Below, one piece after another: positions 9,188 through 18,262 of a DNA stretch of 64,000 nt (positions are counted from its first letter, which is position 1; every line of letters begins with the position of its first letter). Made by a program: the position numbers and the translations under genes. Source of the DNA: Pseudomonadota bacterium (GTDB lineage: Bacteria; Pseudomonadota; Gammaproteobacteria; Burkholderiales; Burkholderiaceae_C); assembly GCA_018241225.1 (NCBI GenBank), contig JAFEEG010000010.1, forward strand, positions 480,183-544,182. The letters run 5' to 3'. Under the pieces are notes generated by a model. That model was given only the letters and a program-made list of their open reading frames with translations. It was not told the DNA's origin and did not search any database.

Positions 9188-10006
9188 TCAGCAGACCACC
9201 AGCCCCTTGAGCGCCGGGTCGGCCGGCGGGGTGCGCAGCTCCATGCCTTGCAGGGTCTTGATGAGCAGGCTGGCGATCATCAGGTTGCGATGGGTCTTGC
9301 TGTCCGACGGAATCACGTGCCAGGGCGCATGGGCGGTGGAGGTGGCGCTCAGCGCCCGCTCGTAGGCCGCCTGGTAGGCGTCCCACTTCTCGCGCACGTC
9401 CAGGTCGGCGCGCTGGAACTTCCATTGCTTGGACGGCGTGTCGATGCGGTCCTGCAGCCGGGCGCGCTGCTCGTCCTTGCTGATGTGCAGCATGCACTTG
9501 ATGATGGTGGTGCCGGTGTCGGTGAGCAGGCGCTCGAAGTCGTTGATGTGGCCGTAGCGGCGCAGCCGCTCCTTCTTGTCGATGAGCTCTTCCACCACGG
9601 GCACCAGCACGTCTTCGTAGTGGCTGCGGTTCCACACCATGAGCTGGCCGGCCGCGGGCACCACGGCGTGGCAGCGCCAGAGGTAGTCGTGCGAGCGTTC
9701 GAGCTCGCTGGGCGCCTTGAAGGGCTGCACCCGCACGCCCAGCGGCGAGGTGCGCGAGAACACCCAGCGGATGGTCCCGTCCTTGCCGCTGGTGTCCATG
9801 CCCTGCAGCACCAGCAGCAGCTTGCGCCGGCCCTCGGCATGCAGGCGGTTCTGCAGCCTGTCCAGCTCAAGGGCCAGCTCATCGAGTTCCTCGCGCTGCT
9901 TTTCTTCGCTGCCCTGCGAAAAGGGCGTGGCGCCGGGATCGAGTTTCGAGAGCTTGAACTTGCCGGAGTCTCGGGTGGGAACGCGGTAGGGCTTGAAGCT
10001 CGCCAT
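9188..10006 (-). CDS. ppk2: Polyphosphate kinase 2 family protein
   Basis: A 272-residue PPK2-type enzyme that transfers phosphate between polyphosphate and nucleotides. It has the Walker A-like QGMDTSGKDG at residues about 68-77, the lid/second motif WNRSHYEDVL about 124-133, and the conserved DFERLLTDTGTTIIKCMLHISKDEQ block. The short C-terminus is usual for one-domain PPK2 enzymes. Nucleotide specificity (ADP, GDP or AMP) cannot be decided from the residues seen. It is monocistronic or weakly linked to the Hsp15 gene upstream. Confidence 0.9.
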   Translation of the reverse strand: MASFKPYRVPTRDSGKFKLSKLDPGATPFSQGSEEKQREELDELALELDRLQNRLHAEGRRKLLLVLQGMDTSGKDGTIRWVFSRTSPLGVRVQPFKAPSELERSHDYLWRCHAVVPAAGQLMVWNRSHYEDVLVPVVEELIDKKERLRRYGHINDFERLLTDTGTTIIKCMLHISKDEQRARLQDRIDTPSKQWKFQRADLDVREKWDAYQAAYERALSATSTAHAPWHVIPSDSKTHRNLMIASLLIKTLQGMELRTPPADPALKGLVVC

Positions 10007-10063
10007 GCTTGCCTTTTCGAGAAAGTTGAAAGAGGCAAGGCTAGGGGCAGTCAGCCCCGCAGA

Positions 10064-10486
10064 TCAAGTGTTGTCGTCATCCACGCTGGCGCTCCAGCGC
10101 TTGCCCCAGCCGTGCGAGGCTTCGTCGAGCTTGCGCCGCTCGCGCTTGGTGGGCCGGCCCTGCTCGATGGCCAGGGCCGGTTCGCTGCCCAGGCGGCGCT
10201 GCTCGCGCGCCGCCGCCTGCGCGGCCACGCTCTCGGGCGTTTCCTCGTAGAGCTGCTGCGCCACCGGTGCGGGCCCACGCATCCCCGAAAGGCCGCGAAC
10301 CACCACGGTTCTTTGCACAGGGCCCTGGCGCAGCGTGACCAGGTCGCCCACCTTGACCTCGCGCGAGGCCTTGGCCACCTCGGCGTTCACCTGCACGCGG
10401 TGCTTGCCGATCTCGTCGGCCGCGAGCGTGCGGGTCTTGTAGAAGCGCGCGGCCCACAGCCACTTGTCGATGCGCAATCTCTCCAT
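10064..10486 (-). CDS. hslR: S4-domain RNA-binding protein, Hsp15 (HslR) family
   Basis: A 140-residue protein opening with the S4 fold typical of Hsp15: RIDKWLWAARFYKTRTLA at residues 4-21, then VQVNAEVAKASREVKVGD. The C-terminal half is basic (GRPTKRERRKLDEA) and likely binds RNA. Hsp15 recognises stalled 50S subunits carrying nascent chains. It lies six bases after the stop of the tctE kinase gene on the same strand, so read-through transcription is likely. Confidence 0.9.
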   Translation of the reverse strand: MERLRIDKWLWAARFYKTRTLAADEIGKHRVQVNAEVAKASREVKVGDLVTLRQGPVQRTVVVRGLSGMRGPAPVAQQLYEETPESVAAQAAAREQRRLGSEPALAIEQGRPTKRERRKLDEASHGWGKRWSASVDDDNT

Positions 10487-10492
10487 GGGGTC

Positions 10493-11902
10493 CTATTGTT
10501 GTACTTCCAGCGGCAGCCGGGCAGTGGCATCCAGGCCGCCGCCGGGGCGATTGTCCAGCGACAGGCTGCCGCCCAGCGCGTTCACGATTTCCTTGCAGAT
10601 GGCCAGGCCCAGGCCCGAGCCCTTGGCCACGTCGCCCGCGGCGAACGGGGCGAACAGGCGCTGGCGCAGTTCACCGGAAATGCCCGGCCCGTCGTCGTGC
10701 ACGGTCAGCACCGCCATGCCGTCCTGTGCGCGCACGTCGATGGCCAGTTGTCCGCCGGCCGGGCTGTGCTTGATGGCGTTGTGCAGCAGGTTGCGCGAGA
10801 GCTCGGCCAGCATCCACTGGTGGGCATGCACCGGCGCCGCCTGGGTGTCGATGCCCACGTCCAGCGCCTTGTCGGCCATGAGCGGCGACAGGTCCAGCAC
10901 GATGCCGCGCACCACCTGCGCAAAGTCCAGCGTCACTGATTCGGGCTGCTGGCGCAGTTGCTCCACCTTGGCCAGCGAAAGCATCTGGTTGGCCAGTTGC
11001 GTGGCGCGGTCGACGGTGACGTTGATTTCCTCCAGTGCCTGGGCGGGCGGCACGTCGCCGCGGCGGGCCGACTGCACCTGCGCCTTGAGCACGGCCAGCG
11101 GCGTGCGCAACTGGTGGGCGCTGTCGCGCACGAAGCGCTTCTGGTGGTCCAGCAGGCCTTGCAGGCGGCGCATCACGGCAGTGGTGGCGTCGATGAGCGG
11201 GCGCAGCTCGCGCGGCGCATCGGGTGCGTCGATGGGCGAGAGGTCTTCGGCCTCGCGCGCCTCGATGGCCTCGCCCAGCGCCCGCACCGGCCGCGTGGCG
11301 CGCTGCACCACCAGCACGGTGACGCCGGCCACCACGCCCATGAGCAGCAGCTGGCGCCACAGCATGTCCAGCAGCAGCTTGCGCGCCAGCGTTTCGCGCA
11401 GCTCCAGCGTCTCGGCCACCTGCACCACCGCCATGCCGCGGCCGTTGGCGCTGGCCACCGGCTGCAGCAGCACCGCAATGCGCACCGGCTGGTCGCGGAA
11501 CACGCCGTCGTAGAAGTCGACCAGCGCCGCGTAGGGCGGGCGCGGCGGGATGCTGCCGTGCCAGGGCTCCAGCTCCTCGAAGCCGGAGACCAGCTTGCCG
11601 CCCAGGGTGGAGACGCGGTAGTACATGCGGCTTTGCGTGTCGGCCTCGAAGGCTTCCAGCGCGGCGTAAGGCACGGTGGCGCGCAACTCGGCCTGCTCGT
11701 CGTAGCCCTGTACGTCGAGTTCTTCGCCGATGGTCTTGGCCGAGGCCAGCAGCGTGCGGTCGTAGGCGGTGGTGGCCGCCACCAGGCTCTGGCGGTACAG
11801 GCTCACGCTGTTGATGACGATGAACAGCCCGATCGGCGCCAGGATGCCGATCAGCAGCGTACGCCGCAGGCTGGTGTTGCGCGAGGGGCTAGTTTTCTTC
11901 AC
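10493..11902 (-). CDS. tctE: Sensor histidine kinase, TctE-like
   Basis: A 469-residue membrane kinase with a GTG start overlapping the response-regulator stop by 14 bases. Transmembrane helices lie near residues 14-34 and 177-200 and flank a periplasmic sensor part. A HAMP-like linker follows, then the phosphoacceptor helix with His263 in SAHQLRTPLA. The ATPase part has HNAIKHSP (N box), DDGPGI (G1) and GSGLGLAI (G2). Its position next to the response regulator and divergent from tctCBA marks it as the sensor for a tricarboxylate or similar carboxylate. Confidence 0.9.
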   Translation of the reverse strand: MKKTSPSRNTSLRRTLLIGILAPIGLFIVINSVSLYRQSLVAATTAYDRTLLASAKTIGEELDVQGYDEQAELRATVPYAALEAFEADTQSRMYYRVSTLGGKLVSGFEELEPWHGSIPPRPPYAALVDFYDGVFRDQPVRIAVLLQPVASANGRGMAVVQVAETLELRETLARKLLLDMLWRQLLLMGVVAGVTVLVVQRATRPVRALGEAIEAREAEDLSPIDAPDAPRELRPLIDATTAVMRRLQGLLDHQKRFVRDSAHQLRTPLAVLKAQVQSARRGDVPPAQALEEINVTVDRATQLANQMLSLAKVEQLRQQPESVTLDFAQVVRGIVLDLSPLMADKALDVGIDTQAAPVHAHQWMLAELSRNLLHNAIKHSPAGGQLAIDVRAQDGMAVLTVHDDGPGISGELRQRLFAPFAAGDVAKGSGLGLAICKEIVNALGGSLSLDNRPGGGLDATARLPLEVQQ

Positions 11903-12572
11903 GCAGCAGATAGCCCAGGCCGCGCAGTGTCATGAGGGCGGCGCCGGTGCCCGCCAGCTTCTTGCGCAGGCGATACACCACCACTTCGACCGCTTCGTAT
12001 TGCACGTCGGCCTCGCCGGGAAAGACCAGCTCGAACAGGCGCTCCTTGGTCACGGCGTGGCCCGGCTTGACCATGAGGGACCTGAGCAGGGCCGCTTCGC
12101 GCGGGGTGAGATCGAGCACCTCGCCGCGGTTGTAGATGGCGCCGCTGTCAGGATCGGCGCGCAGGCCGCCCACGTCGGGCAGGCGGGCCGCATCGGCCTC
12201 GGGCTCGCTTTTCTGGTGGCGCCGGCGCAGTGCGCGGATGCGTGCCTCCAGCTCGTCCAGGTCGAACGGTTTGGGCAGGTAGTCGTCGGCGCCCGCGTTC
12301 AGGCCCAGGATGCGGTCGCCCACCGTGCCGCGCGCGGTCAGCAGCAGCACCGGCGTGGTCAGGCCCGCGGCGCGCGCCTGGCCCAGCACCTGCAGGCCGT
12401 CGAGGTTGGGCAGGCTCAGGTCCAGCGCCACCACGTCGGGCTGCAGCGCCTTCCATTGCTCCAGCGCCAGGGCCCCGTCGCCGCACACGCGCACGTCGAT
12501 CATGCGCCGGCCCAACGTGCGCTGCAGCGTGGCTTGCATGGTGGGGTCGTCTTCGACGAGGAGCAGCTTCAT
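11889..12572 (-). CDS. tctD: OmpR-family response regulator, TctD-like
   Basis: A 227-residue regulator. The receiver has the acidic pocket E7/D8/D9, phosphoacceptor Asp51 in ALDLSLP, the switch Thr in LLTARG and the Lys in YLPKPF. A C-terminal winged helix (about residues 130-227) ends GAALMTLRGLGYLL. The start at 12572 gives the canonical MKLLLVEDD; the upstream in-frame ATG at 12617 would add a non-conserved tail. It probably activates the divergent tctCBA genes. Confidence 0.93.
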   Translation of the reverse strand: MKLLLVEDDPTMQATLQRTLGRRMIDVRVCGDGALALEQWKALQPDVVALDLSLPNLDGLQVLGQARAAGLTTPVLLLTARGTVGDRILGLNAGADDYLPKPFDLDELEARIRALRRRHQKSEPEADAARLPDVGGLRADPDSGAIYNRGEVLDLTPREAALLRSLMVKPGHAVTKERLFELVFPGEADVQYEAVEVVVYRLRKKLAGTGAALMTLRGLGYLLREEN

Positions 12573-12617
12573 GTTGCTTTGAATTCTGGTGTTTTCCCCA
12601 GGTCGCCGGACAGCCAA

Positions 12618-12645
12618 TTGACAGCCGGGGCGCGCATGATAGCCA
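12618..12645 (+). promoter_or_regulatory. Candidate sigma70 promoter of tctC
   Basis: A perfect -35 hexamer TTGACA (12618-12623) is followed after 16 bases by TAGCCA (12640-12645) as a weak -10. Transcription would start near 12652, giving a leader of about 45 bases to tctC. The weak -10 suits a promoter that needs an activator such as TctD. No direct repeats for TctD were resolved by eye. Confidence 0.4.
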
Positions 12646-12696
12646 CGTTATTTGCTTTCAATCGCCTTTCAAGGCACACGAAAAAGAGGAGACAGC

Positions 12697-13656
12697 ATGC
12701 GTCGCGACACCTTCCTGAAATCCTTGGCCGCAATGGCTGCCACAGGCGCACTCCCGATGTCGGCCTGGGCCGCCACCAACGTCAAGATGATGATTCCCGC
12801 CAACCCGGGCGGTGGCTGGGACACCACCGGCCGTGCGCTGGGCAAGGCACTCATCGAATCCAAGAAGGCCGACACCGTCACCTTCGACAACAAGGGCGGC
12901 GCCGCCGGCGCGCTGGGCCTGGCCCAGTTCGTCAACGGCTCCAAGGCCGACCCGAATGCGCTGATGGTAATGGGCGCCGTCATGGTGGGCGGCATCATCA
13001 CCGGCAAGCCGCCGGTCGACCTGCACCAGGCCACGCCGCTGGCGCGCCTGACCAGCGAATACAACGTGTTCGTGCTGCCGGCCAACTCGCCCTTCAAGAC
13101 CATGGCCGACGTGATCGCCCAGCTCAAGAAGGACCCTGGCAGCGTCAAGTGGGGCGGCGGCTCGCGCGGCTCCACCGAGCACATCGCCGCGGCCATGATC
13201 GCCCGCGAAGTGGGCGTGGACCCGGCCAAGATCAACTACGTGGCTTTCCGTGGGGGCGGTGAGGCTACCGCGGCCATCCTGGGCGGCAACGTCACGGTGG
13301 GTGGCTCGGGCTTCAGCGAGTTCGCCGAGTACATCAAGGCCGGCAAGATGAAGGCCATCGCCGTCACTTCGGGCACCCGCCTGGAAGGCAGCAGCGTGCC
13401 CACGCTCAAGGAGCAGGGCATCAACGTCGAGATCGGCAACTGGCGCGGCGTGTACGGCGCCCCCGGCATCAGCGCCGAGCAGCGCAAGGCACTGATCGAC
13501 ATGGTGCTGGCCGCCCTCAAGACGCCTTCGTGGAACGAAGCCATGAAGAAGAACGACTGGACGCCAGCCGTGCTGTCGGGCGACGCCTTCACCAAGTTCG
13601 TCGACGACGAGTTCGCGAGCCTGCGCGCCACCATGGTGAAGTCCGGCATGGTCTGA
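12697..13656 (+). CDS. tctC: Tricarboxylate-type periplasmic binding protein TctC (Bug family)
   Basis: A 319-residue exported protein. The start at 12697 follows AGAGGAGA. A signal peptide covers residues 1-27 (ending AWA). The mature N-terminus VKMMIPANPGGGWDTTGRALG is the Bug ligand-binding loop, and the second half has GSGFSEFAEYIKAGKMKAIAVTS. It captures a carboxylate in the periplasm and hands it to TctAB. It is the first gene of tctCBA and is separated from tctB by a terminator-like hairpin, which fits a binding protein made in excess. Confidence 0.93.
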   Translation: MRRDTFLKSLAAMAATGALPMSAWAATNVKMMIPANPGGGWDTTGRALGKALIESKKADTVTFDNKGGAAGALGLAQFVNGSKADPNALMVMGAVMVGGIITGKPPVDLHQATPLARLTSEYNVFVLPANSPFKTMADVIAQLKKDPGSVKWGGGSRGSTEHIAAAMIAREVGVDPAKINYVAFRGGGEATAAILGGNVTVGGSGFSEFAEYIKAGKMKAIAVTSGTRLEGSSVPTLKEQGINVEIGNWRGVYGAPGISAEQRKALIDMVLAALKTPSWNEAMKKNDWTPAVLSGDAFTKFVDDEFASLRATMVKSGMV

Positions 13657-13680
13657 GCCGGCGGCGCCAGCGCAATCCGA

Positions 13681-13711
13681 GGGCACGTCAAGGCTGGCGT
13701 GCCCTTTTTTT
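13681..13711 (+). terminator. Intrinsic terminator/attenuator between tctC and tctB
   Basis: A stem GGGCACG (13681-13687) pairs with CGTGCCC (13698-13704) around a 10-base loop and is followed by seven T residues (13705-13711). It lies 24 bases after the tctC stop. Because tctB and tctA follow with no obvious new promoter, partial termination here would set the ratio of binding protein to membrane subunits. Confidence 0.75.
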
Positions 13712-13744
13712 CAGCAAGCACCAGAGAAGATGGGGCCAAGAATC

Positions 13745-14293
13745 ATGTCCGACACAACCGCACCCAACATGGCGCAGGAGGCGCCACCACCTCACGCCCT
13801 GTGGCCGCAGACGCTGGTGGGCGCCGGCGTGCTGCTCACGGGGGCAGCCATGGCCTGGGGCGCCACAGGCATTTCCTCCGAGGCCGGCTACAGCGGCGTC
13901 GGGCCCAACTTCCTGCCCTGGCTGGTGTCGGTGGTGCTCATGCTCTGCGGCGCCTGGATCCTCTGGGAGGTGAAGACCGGCGGCTTTCGCGAACTCGAAG
14001 AGCCCTCGGGCGCGCGCCACGGCTACTGGGCCGGTTTTGTCTGGGTGTCGGCCGGGCTGCTGCTCAATGCCTCGCTCATCAACACGCTGGGCTTCGTGCT
14101 CAGCTGCACGCTGTGCTACCTGCTCGCTGTGCAGGGCCTGCGCCGCGCATCGGGCCAGTCGGGCGTGAACAACCCCGTCACCTGGATGTGGGACATCGTC
14201 ACCGGCTTCCTCATCTCGGCGCCGGTGTTCTGGATGTTCACTCAGTTCCTGGCCATCAACCTGCCGGGCCTGACCGCCTCGGGCTGGATCTGA
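13745..14293 (+). CDS. tctB: Tripartite tricarboxylate transporter small membrane subunit TctB
   Basis: A 182-residue integral membrane protein with about four hydrophobic segments (near residues 22-42, 54-75, 100-135 and 155-182), the layout of TctB. An alternative ATG at 13730 would add five residues; it touches its purine-rich stretch with no spacing, so 13745 is preferred, but neither ribosome site is strong. It works with TctA as the sodium- or proton-driven permease. Confidence 0.88.
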   Translation: MSDTTAPNMAQEAPPPHALWPQTLVGAGVLLTGAAMAWGATGISSEAGYSGVGPNFLPWLVSVVLMLCGAWILWEVKTGGFRELEEPSGARHGYWAGFVWVSAGLLLNASLINTLGFVLSCTLCYLLAVQGLRRASGQSGVNNPVTWMWDIVTGFLISAPVFWMFTQFLAINLPGLTASGWI

Positions 14294-14315
14294 CAGACAA
14301 GGGAGAGCCAGAAAA

Positions 14316-15827
14316 ATGGAAATCTTCAACGCACTCCTGGCGGGCTTTGCGGCCGCCATCACGCCGGCCAACCTGCTGTGGTGCCTGGTGGGCTGCGCCC
14401 TGGGCACCGCCGTGGGCGTGCTGCCGGGCATCGGCCCCGCAGTGGCCGTGGCCATGCTGCTGCCCATTACCGGCAAGGTGGACGTCACCGCCTCGATGAT
14501 CTTCTTCTCGGGCATCTACTACGGCGCGATGTACGGCGGCTCGACCACGTCCATCCTGCTGAACACGCCGGGCGAGACAGCTTCCATGGTCACAGCCATG
14601 GAAGGCAACAAGATGGCCAAGAGCGGGCGCGCCGGAGCGGCGCTGGCCACCGCGGCCATCGGCTCCTTCGTGGCGGGCACCATCGCCACGGTGGTGGTCA
14701 CGCTGTTCGCGCCCTACGTGGCCGACTTCGCCGTCAAGCTGGGCCCGCCCGAGTATTTCCTGCTGATGCTGCTGGCCTTTACCACCGTGAGCGCGGTGCT
14801 GGGCAAGAGCACCCTGCGCGGCATGACGGCGCTGTTCGCGGGCCTGGCGCTGGGTTGCATCGGCCTGGACCAGATCTCTGGCCAGGGCCGCTACACCGGC
14901 GGTGTTCCCGAACTGCTCGACGGCGTCGAGATCGTGCTGGTGGCCGTGGGCCTGTTCGCGGTGGCCGAGGTGATCTACGCGGCGCTGTACGAAGGCCGCG
15001 TGGCAGAGTCGCAGAACAAGCTCAGCCGCGTGCACATGACCAAGCGTGACTGGCGCCGTTCGGTGCCGGCCTGGCTGCGCGGCACGGCGCTGGGAATTCC
15101 CTTTGGCTGCATTCCGGCCGGCGGCACCGAGATCCCGACCTTCCTGAGCTACGCGTCTGAAAAGAAGGCCGCCAAGGACCCGGAGATCAAGGCCGAGTTC
15201 GGCACCACCGGCGCCATCGAAGGCGTGGCTGGCCCCGAGGCGGCCAACAACGCCACGGTGACGGCGGCGCTCATTCCCCTGCTCACGCTGGGCATTCCCA
15301 CCTCCAACACCACGGCCATCCTGCTGGGTGCCTTCCAGAACTACGGCATCCAGCCCGGGCCGCAGCTGTTCACTACTTCGGCTGCGCTGGTGTGGGCGCT
15401 GATCGCGTCGCTGTACATCGGCAACGTGATGCTGCTGGTGCTCAACCTGCCAATGGTGGGCTTGTGGGTCAAGCTGCTGAAGATCCCGAAGCCGCAGCTC
15501 TACGCAGGCATCCTGATCTTCGCCACGGTGGGCGCGTACGGCATGCGCCAGAGTGCGTTCGATTTGTACCTACTCTATGGCATTGGTTTGCTGGGCGTGC
15601 TGATGCGCCGCTTCGACTTCCCCACGGCACCCGTGGTGGTGGGCATGATCCTCGGCCCCTTGGCCGAAGCGCAGTTGCGCAACGCCATGTCCATCGGCGA
15701 AGGCAGCATGGGCGTGTTCGTGCAGCGGCCGATGTCGATCGTGCTGCTCGTCATCATCGTGGGCGTGCTGGTGCTGCCGCGCCTGGCCAAGCGGATGGCT
15801 GCGCGCAAGCAGTTGCAGATGACCTGA
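14316..15827 (+). CDS. tctA: Tripartite tricarboxylate transporter large membrane subunit TctA
   Basis: A 503-residue polytopic protein, the usual TctA size, with about 11-12 hydrophobic segments. It carries the family motif [19 protein letters not shown] at residues about 34-52, the [12 protein letters not shown] loop about 75-86 and the related second-half segment [32 protein letters not shown] ribosome site precedes the ATG. It forms the transport channel with TctB; TctC supplies substrate. Confidence 0.95.
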   Translation: MEIFNALLAGFAAAITPANLLWCLVGCALGTAVGVLPGIGPAVAVAMLLPITGKVDVTASMIFFSGIYYGAMYGGSTTSILLNTPGETASMVTAMEGNKMAKSGRAGAALATAAIGSFVAGTIATVVVTLFAPYVADFAVKLGPPEYFLLMLLAFTTVSAVLGKSTLRGMTALFAGLALGCIGLDQISGQGRYTGGVPELLDGVEIVLVAVGLFAVAEVIYAALYEGRVAESQNKLSRVHMTKRDWRRSVPAWLRGTALGIPFGCIPAGGTEIPTFLSYASEKKAAKDPEIKAEFGTTGAIEGVAGPEAANNATVTAALIPLLTLGIPTSNTTAILLGAFQNYGIQPGPQLFTTSAALVWALIASLYIGNVMLLVLNLPMVGLWVKLLKIPKPQLYAGILIFATVGAYGMRQSAFDLYLLYGIGLLGVLMRRFDFPTAPVVVGMILGPLAEAQLRNAMSIGEGSMGVFVQRPMSIVLLVIIVGVLVLPRLAKRMAARKQLQMT

Positions 15828-15853
15828 GCGTCACGACCCATCACCCGCCAAGC

Positions 15854-15890
15854 AAGCCGCCGGTGCGAGAAGCCCGGCGGCTTTTCCTTT
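15854..15890 (+). terminator. Intrinsic terminator after tctA
   Basis: A 10-bp perfect stem, AAGCCGCCGG (15854-15863) with CCGGCGGCTT (15874-15883), followed by TTCCTTT. It ends the tctCBA transcript. Read on the other strand it lacks a T-run, so it does not obviously end the convergent gene at 15889. Confidence 0.85.
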
Positions 15891-16269
15891 ATTGCCGGGG
15901 CGGCTCCTGATAGGCCGGCACCACGACGGTGGAGCGGCCGTCTGGCGAGGTGATGGCGCTGGAGCCGCTGTCGGGCACCGGCATGCCCGAGGGACCGATG
16001 ATGGTGGCGCGACCGTCTTCCGAGGTGCTTTGCGTGTTGCGCGGCGGCCCGCCCATGCTCTGGTCGAGCAGCAGGCCCGCGTCGCGCACGCAGGCATTGC
16101 GCTGCGGGTCGGGCAGGTTGCCACTGTTGCAGTAGGCAATCTGGCGCTCGTAACGCTGCTGCGGCGTGAGTTGCTGTGCCTGGGCCTGGGTCGCGGTGGA
16201 CAGGCTGCATGCCGCTATCGCAGCGGCACCAAGGGCGAAGGTGAGGGGCGATTTGCGGAAGGACATCAT
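15889..16269 (-). CDS. Exported hypothetical protein
   Basis: A 126-residue protein with a signal peptide (FALGAAAIAACSLSTATQAQA, residues about 10-31). The mature part has two cysteines in a YCNSGNLPDPQRNACVRDAG segment, which could form a disulphide, followed by a Ser/Gly/Pro-rich tail. No family is recognised. The start is uncertain (in-frame ATGs at 16278, 16269 and 16266, none with a good ribosome site); 16269 is used. Confidence 0.65.
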   Translation of the reverse strand: MMSFRKSPLTFALGAAAIAACSLSTATQAQAQQLTPQQRYERQIAYCNSGNLPDPQRNACVRDAGLLLDQSMGGPPRNTQSTSEDGRATIIGPSGMPVPDSGSSAITSPDGRSTVVVPAYQEPPRQ

Positions 16270-16340
16270 GGGGCGCATTCTGTAACGAACTTGCCCGCTT
16301 GTCGCCTTTCCGACAGGCCACCTCCCCAAGCTTGTGGAAA

Positions 16341-17645
16341 TCAGGCGTGGCTGGTGGCGGGGCGTGGCGATACGCGCTGGCCGGGCGTCTTCGCGTAGCG
16401 GCTCATGGCCAGGCCCTCGATGCTGATCTCGGGATGCTGGCCGGTCATCAGGTCGGCCACCAGCTTGCCGCTGCCGCAGGCCATGGTCCAGCCCAGCGTG
16501 CCGTGTCCGGTGTTGAGGTACAGATTGGCATACGGCGTGGCGCCGACGATCGGCGTGCCGTCGGGCGTCATGGGGCGCAGGCCGGTCCAGAAGCTGGCGC
16601 GCTTGACGTTGCCGCCGGGGAAGAGGTCTTGCACCACCATTTCGAGGGTGCCCCGGCGGCGCGGGTCCAGGCGGGTGTCGAAGCCGCCCAGCTCGGCCAT
16701 GCCGCCCACGCGGATGCGGTCGTCAAAACGCGTGACAGCAATCTTGTAGGTTTCGTCGAGCACGGTGGAGCGCGGTGCCAGGTCGGCATCGACCAGCGGC
16801 ACGGTGAGCGAGTAGCCCTTGACCGGGTACACCGGGATGTCCAGGCCCAGGGCCGTCAGCGCTTGGCGGGAGTAGCTGCCAAAGGCCAGCACGTAGCGGT
16901 CGGCCTTGAGCACTTCGCCCGTGGCCAGGCGCACGCCGCTGATGCGCTCGCCTTCGAACAGCAACTCTTGCACCGTATCGCCGAAGCGGTAGCTCACGCC
17001 CAGGTCGGCGGCCATCTTGGCCAGGGAGTTGGTGAACAGGTGGCAGTCGCCGGTTTCGTCCTTGGGCAGGCGCAGGCCGCCGGCCAGGCGGTCGCGAGCC
17101 TGCGCCAGTGCGGGCTCCACGCTTGCCAGCTGTTCGGAGGTGAGCAGCTCGTAGGGCACGCCGCATTCTTCGAGCACGGCGATGTCGCGCTGGGCGGCGT
17201 CGACCTGGGCCTGCTTGCGAAACAGCTGCAGCGTGCCGCCGGTGCGTTCTTCGTAGGCGATGCCGGTGTCGGCACGCAGTTGCTGCAGGCAGCGGCGGCT
17301 GTACTCGGCCACGCGCATCATGCGTTCCTTGTTGATGGCGTAGCGCTCGGGCGAGCAGTTGCGCAGCATCTGCGCCATCCAGCGCAGCTGGAAAAGGGTG
17401 CCGTCGGGGCGCACGGCCAGCGGCGCATGCTTGGGCTGCAGCATCCACTTCAAGGCCTTGAGCGGAATGCCGGGTGCGGCCCAGGGGGTGGAGTAGCCGG
17501 GCGACACCTGGCCGGCATTGCCGAAACTGGTCTCGCGCGCCACGCCGTCCTGGCGGTCGAGCACGGTGACCTCGGCGCCGGCGCGCGCCAGGTAGTAGGC
17601 CGTGGTGGTGCCGATCACGCCGCCGCCAAGAACAAGAACCTTCAT
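16341..17645 (-). CDS. dadA: D-amino acid dehydrogenase small subunit
   Basis: A 434-residue FAD enzyme that oxidatively deaminates D-amino acids (D-alanine in well-studied members) to 2-oxo acids and ammonia. It opens with the FAD-binding motif [16 protein letters not shown] (residues 5-20), has the DadA-typical [20 protein letters not shown] about 40-59 and ends with [15 protein letters not shown] and [15 protein letters not shown]. Length is canonical. An Lrp/AsnC gene is divergent at 133 bases, the usual arrangement for control by amino-acid effectors. Confidence 0.95.
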   Translation of the reverse strand: MKVLVLGGGVIGTTTAYYLARAGAEVTVLDRQDGVARETSFGNAGQVSPGYSTPWAAPGIPLKALKWMLQPKHAPLAVRPDGTLFQLRWMAQMLRNCSPERYAINKERMMRVAEYSRRCLQQLRADTGIAYEERTGGTLQLFRKQAQVDAAQRDIAVLEECGVPYELLTSEQLASVEPALAQARDRLAGGLRLPKDETGDCHLFTNSLAKMAADLGVSYRFGDTVQELLFEGERISGVRLATGEVLKADRYVLAFGSYSRQALTALGLDIPVYPVKGYSLTVPLVDADLAPRSTVLDETYKIAVTRFDDRIRVGGMAELGGFDTRLDPRRRGTLEMVVQDLFPGGNVKRASFWTGLRPMTPDGTPIVGATPYANLYLNTGHGTLGWTMACGSGKLVADLMTGQHPEISIEGLAMSRYAKTPGQRVSPRPATSHA

Positions 17646-17778
17646 TTTCCGGTGCTCTGCCGAGTTGCTGGTGTATTCGGGTAATTTATGGGCTTGTCAT
17701 CAGAAAACATCACCGAAAATCAGATGTATTGAAGTGAAATTCTCTGACTTGGGTGCCTTCGCGGGTGCCCCGCCGCAA

Positions 17779-18246
17779 ATGCTCGAACTCGACCGAATCG
17801 ACCGCAAGATCCTGGCTGTGCTGCAGGCCGAAGGCCGCATCTCCAACACCGAGCTGGCACAGCGCATCGGCCTGTCCATGTCGCCCTGTTCGGAACGCGT
17901 CAAGCGGCTGGAGCGCGGCGGCGTCATCACCGGCTACCACGCGCGGGTGGACCCGGCGGCCGTGGGGCGCGAGTTGCTGGTGTTCGTGGAGATCACGCTG
18001 TCGTCCAAGTCGGCCGAGGTGTTCGACAAGGTGCGCACCGAGCTGCAACTGATGCCTCAGGTGCAGGAGTGCCACCTGGTGTCGGGCAGCTTCGACTACC
18101 TGGTCAAGGCGCGCCTGGGCGGCATGGACGAGTACCGCAACCTGCTGGGCGACATCCTCAAGAAGCTGCCGGTGCCGGCGCAGTCGCACAGCTACGTGGT
18201 CATGGAGCAGGTCAAGGAAGGCCTGGAGATTCCGCTGGGGCCCTGA
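17779..18246 (+). CDS. Lrp/AsnC family transcriptional regulator
   Basis: A 155-residue protein, the normal Lrp length. Residues about 5-60 form the helix-turn-helix (DRIDRKILAVLQAEGRISNTELAQRIGLSMSPCSERVKRLE is the typical layout) and residues about 70-150 the RAM effector domain, with VSGSFDYLVKARLGGMDEY. The ATG at 17779 gives the family N-terminus. A GTG at 17734 would add 15 residues and cannot be excluded. Divergent to dadA, so it probably controls D-amino-acid catabolism. Confidence 0.9.
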   Translation: MLELDRIDRKILAVLQAEGRISNTELAQRIGLSMSPCSERVKRLERGGVITGYHARVDPAAVGRELLVFVEITLSSKSAEVFDKVRTELQLMPQVQECHLVSGSFDYLVKARLGGMDEYRNLLGDILKKLPVPAQSHSYVVMEQVKEGLEIPLGP

Positions 18247-18262
18247 GCCCCGGGGCCGCGCC

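Noticed and set aside
17646..17778. Lrp-binding or sigma70 motifs between dadA and the Lrp gene.
   Set aside because: The AT-rich region is plausible for Lrp, but no symmetrical site or well-spaced hexamer pair could be defined by eye.
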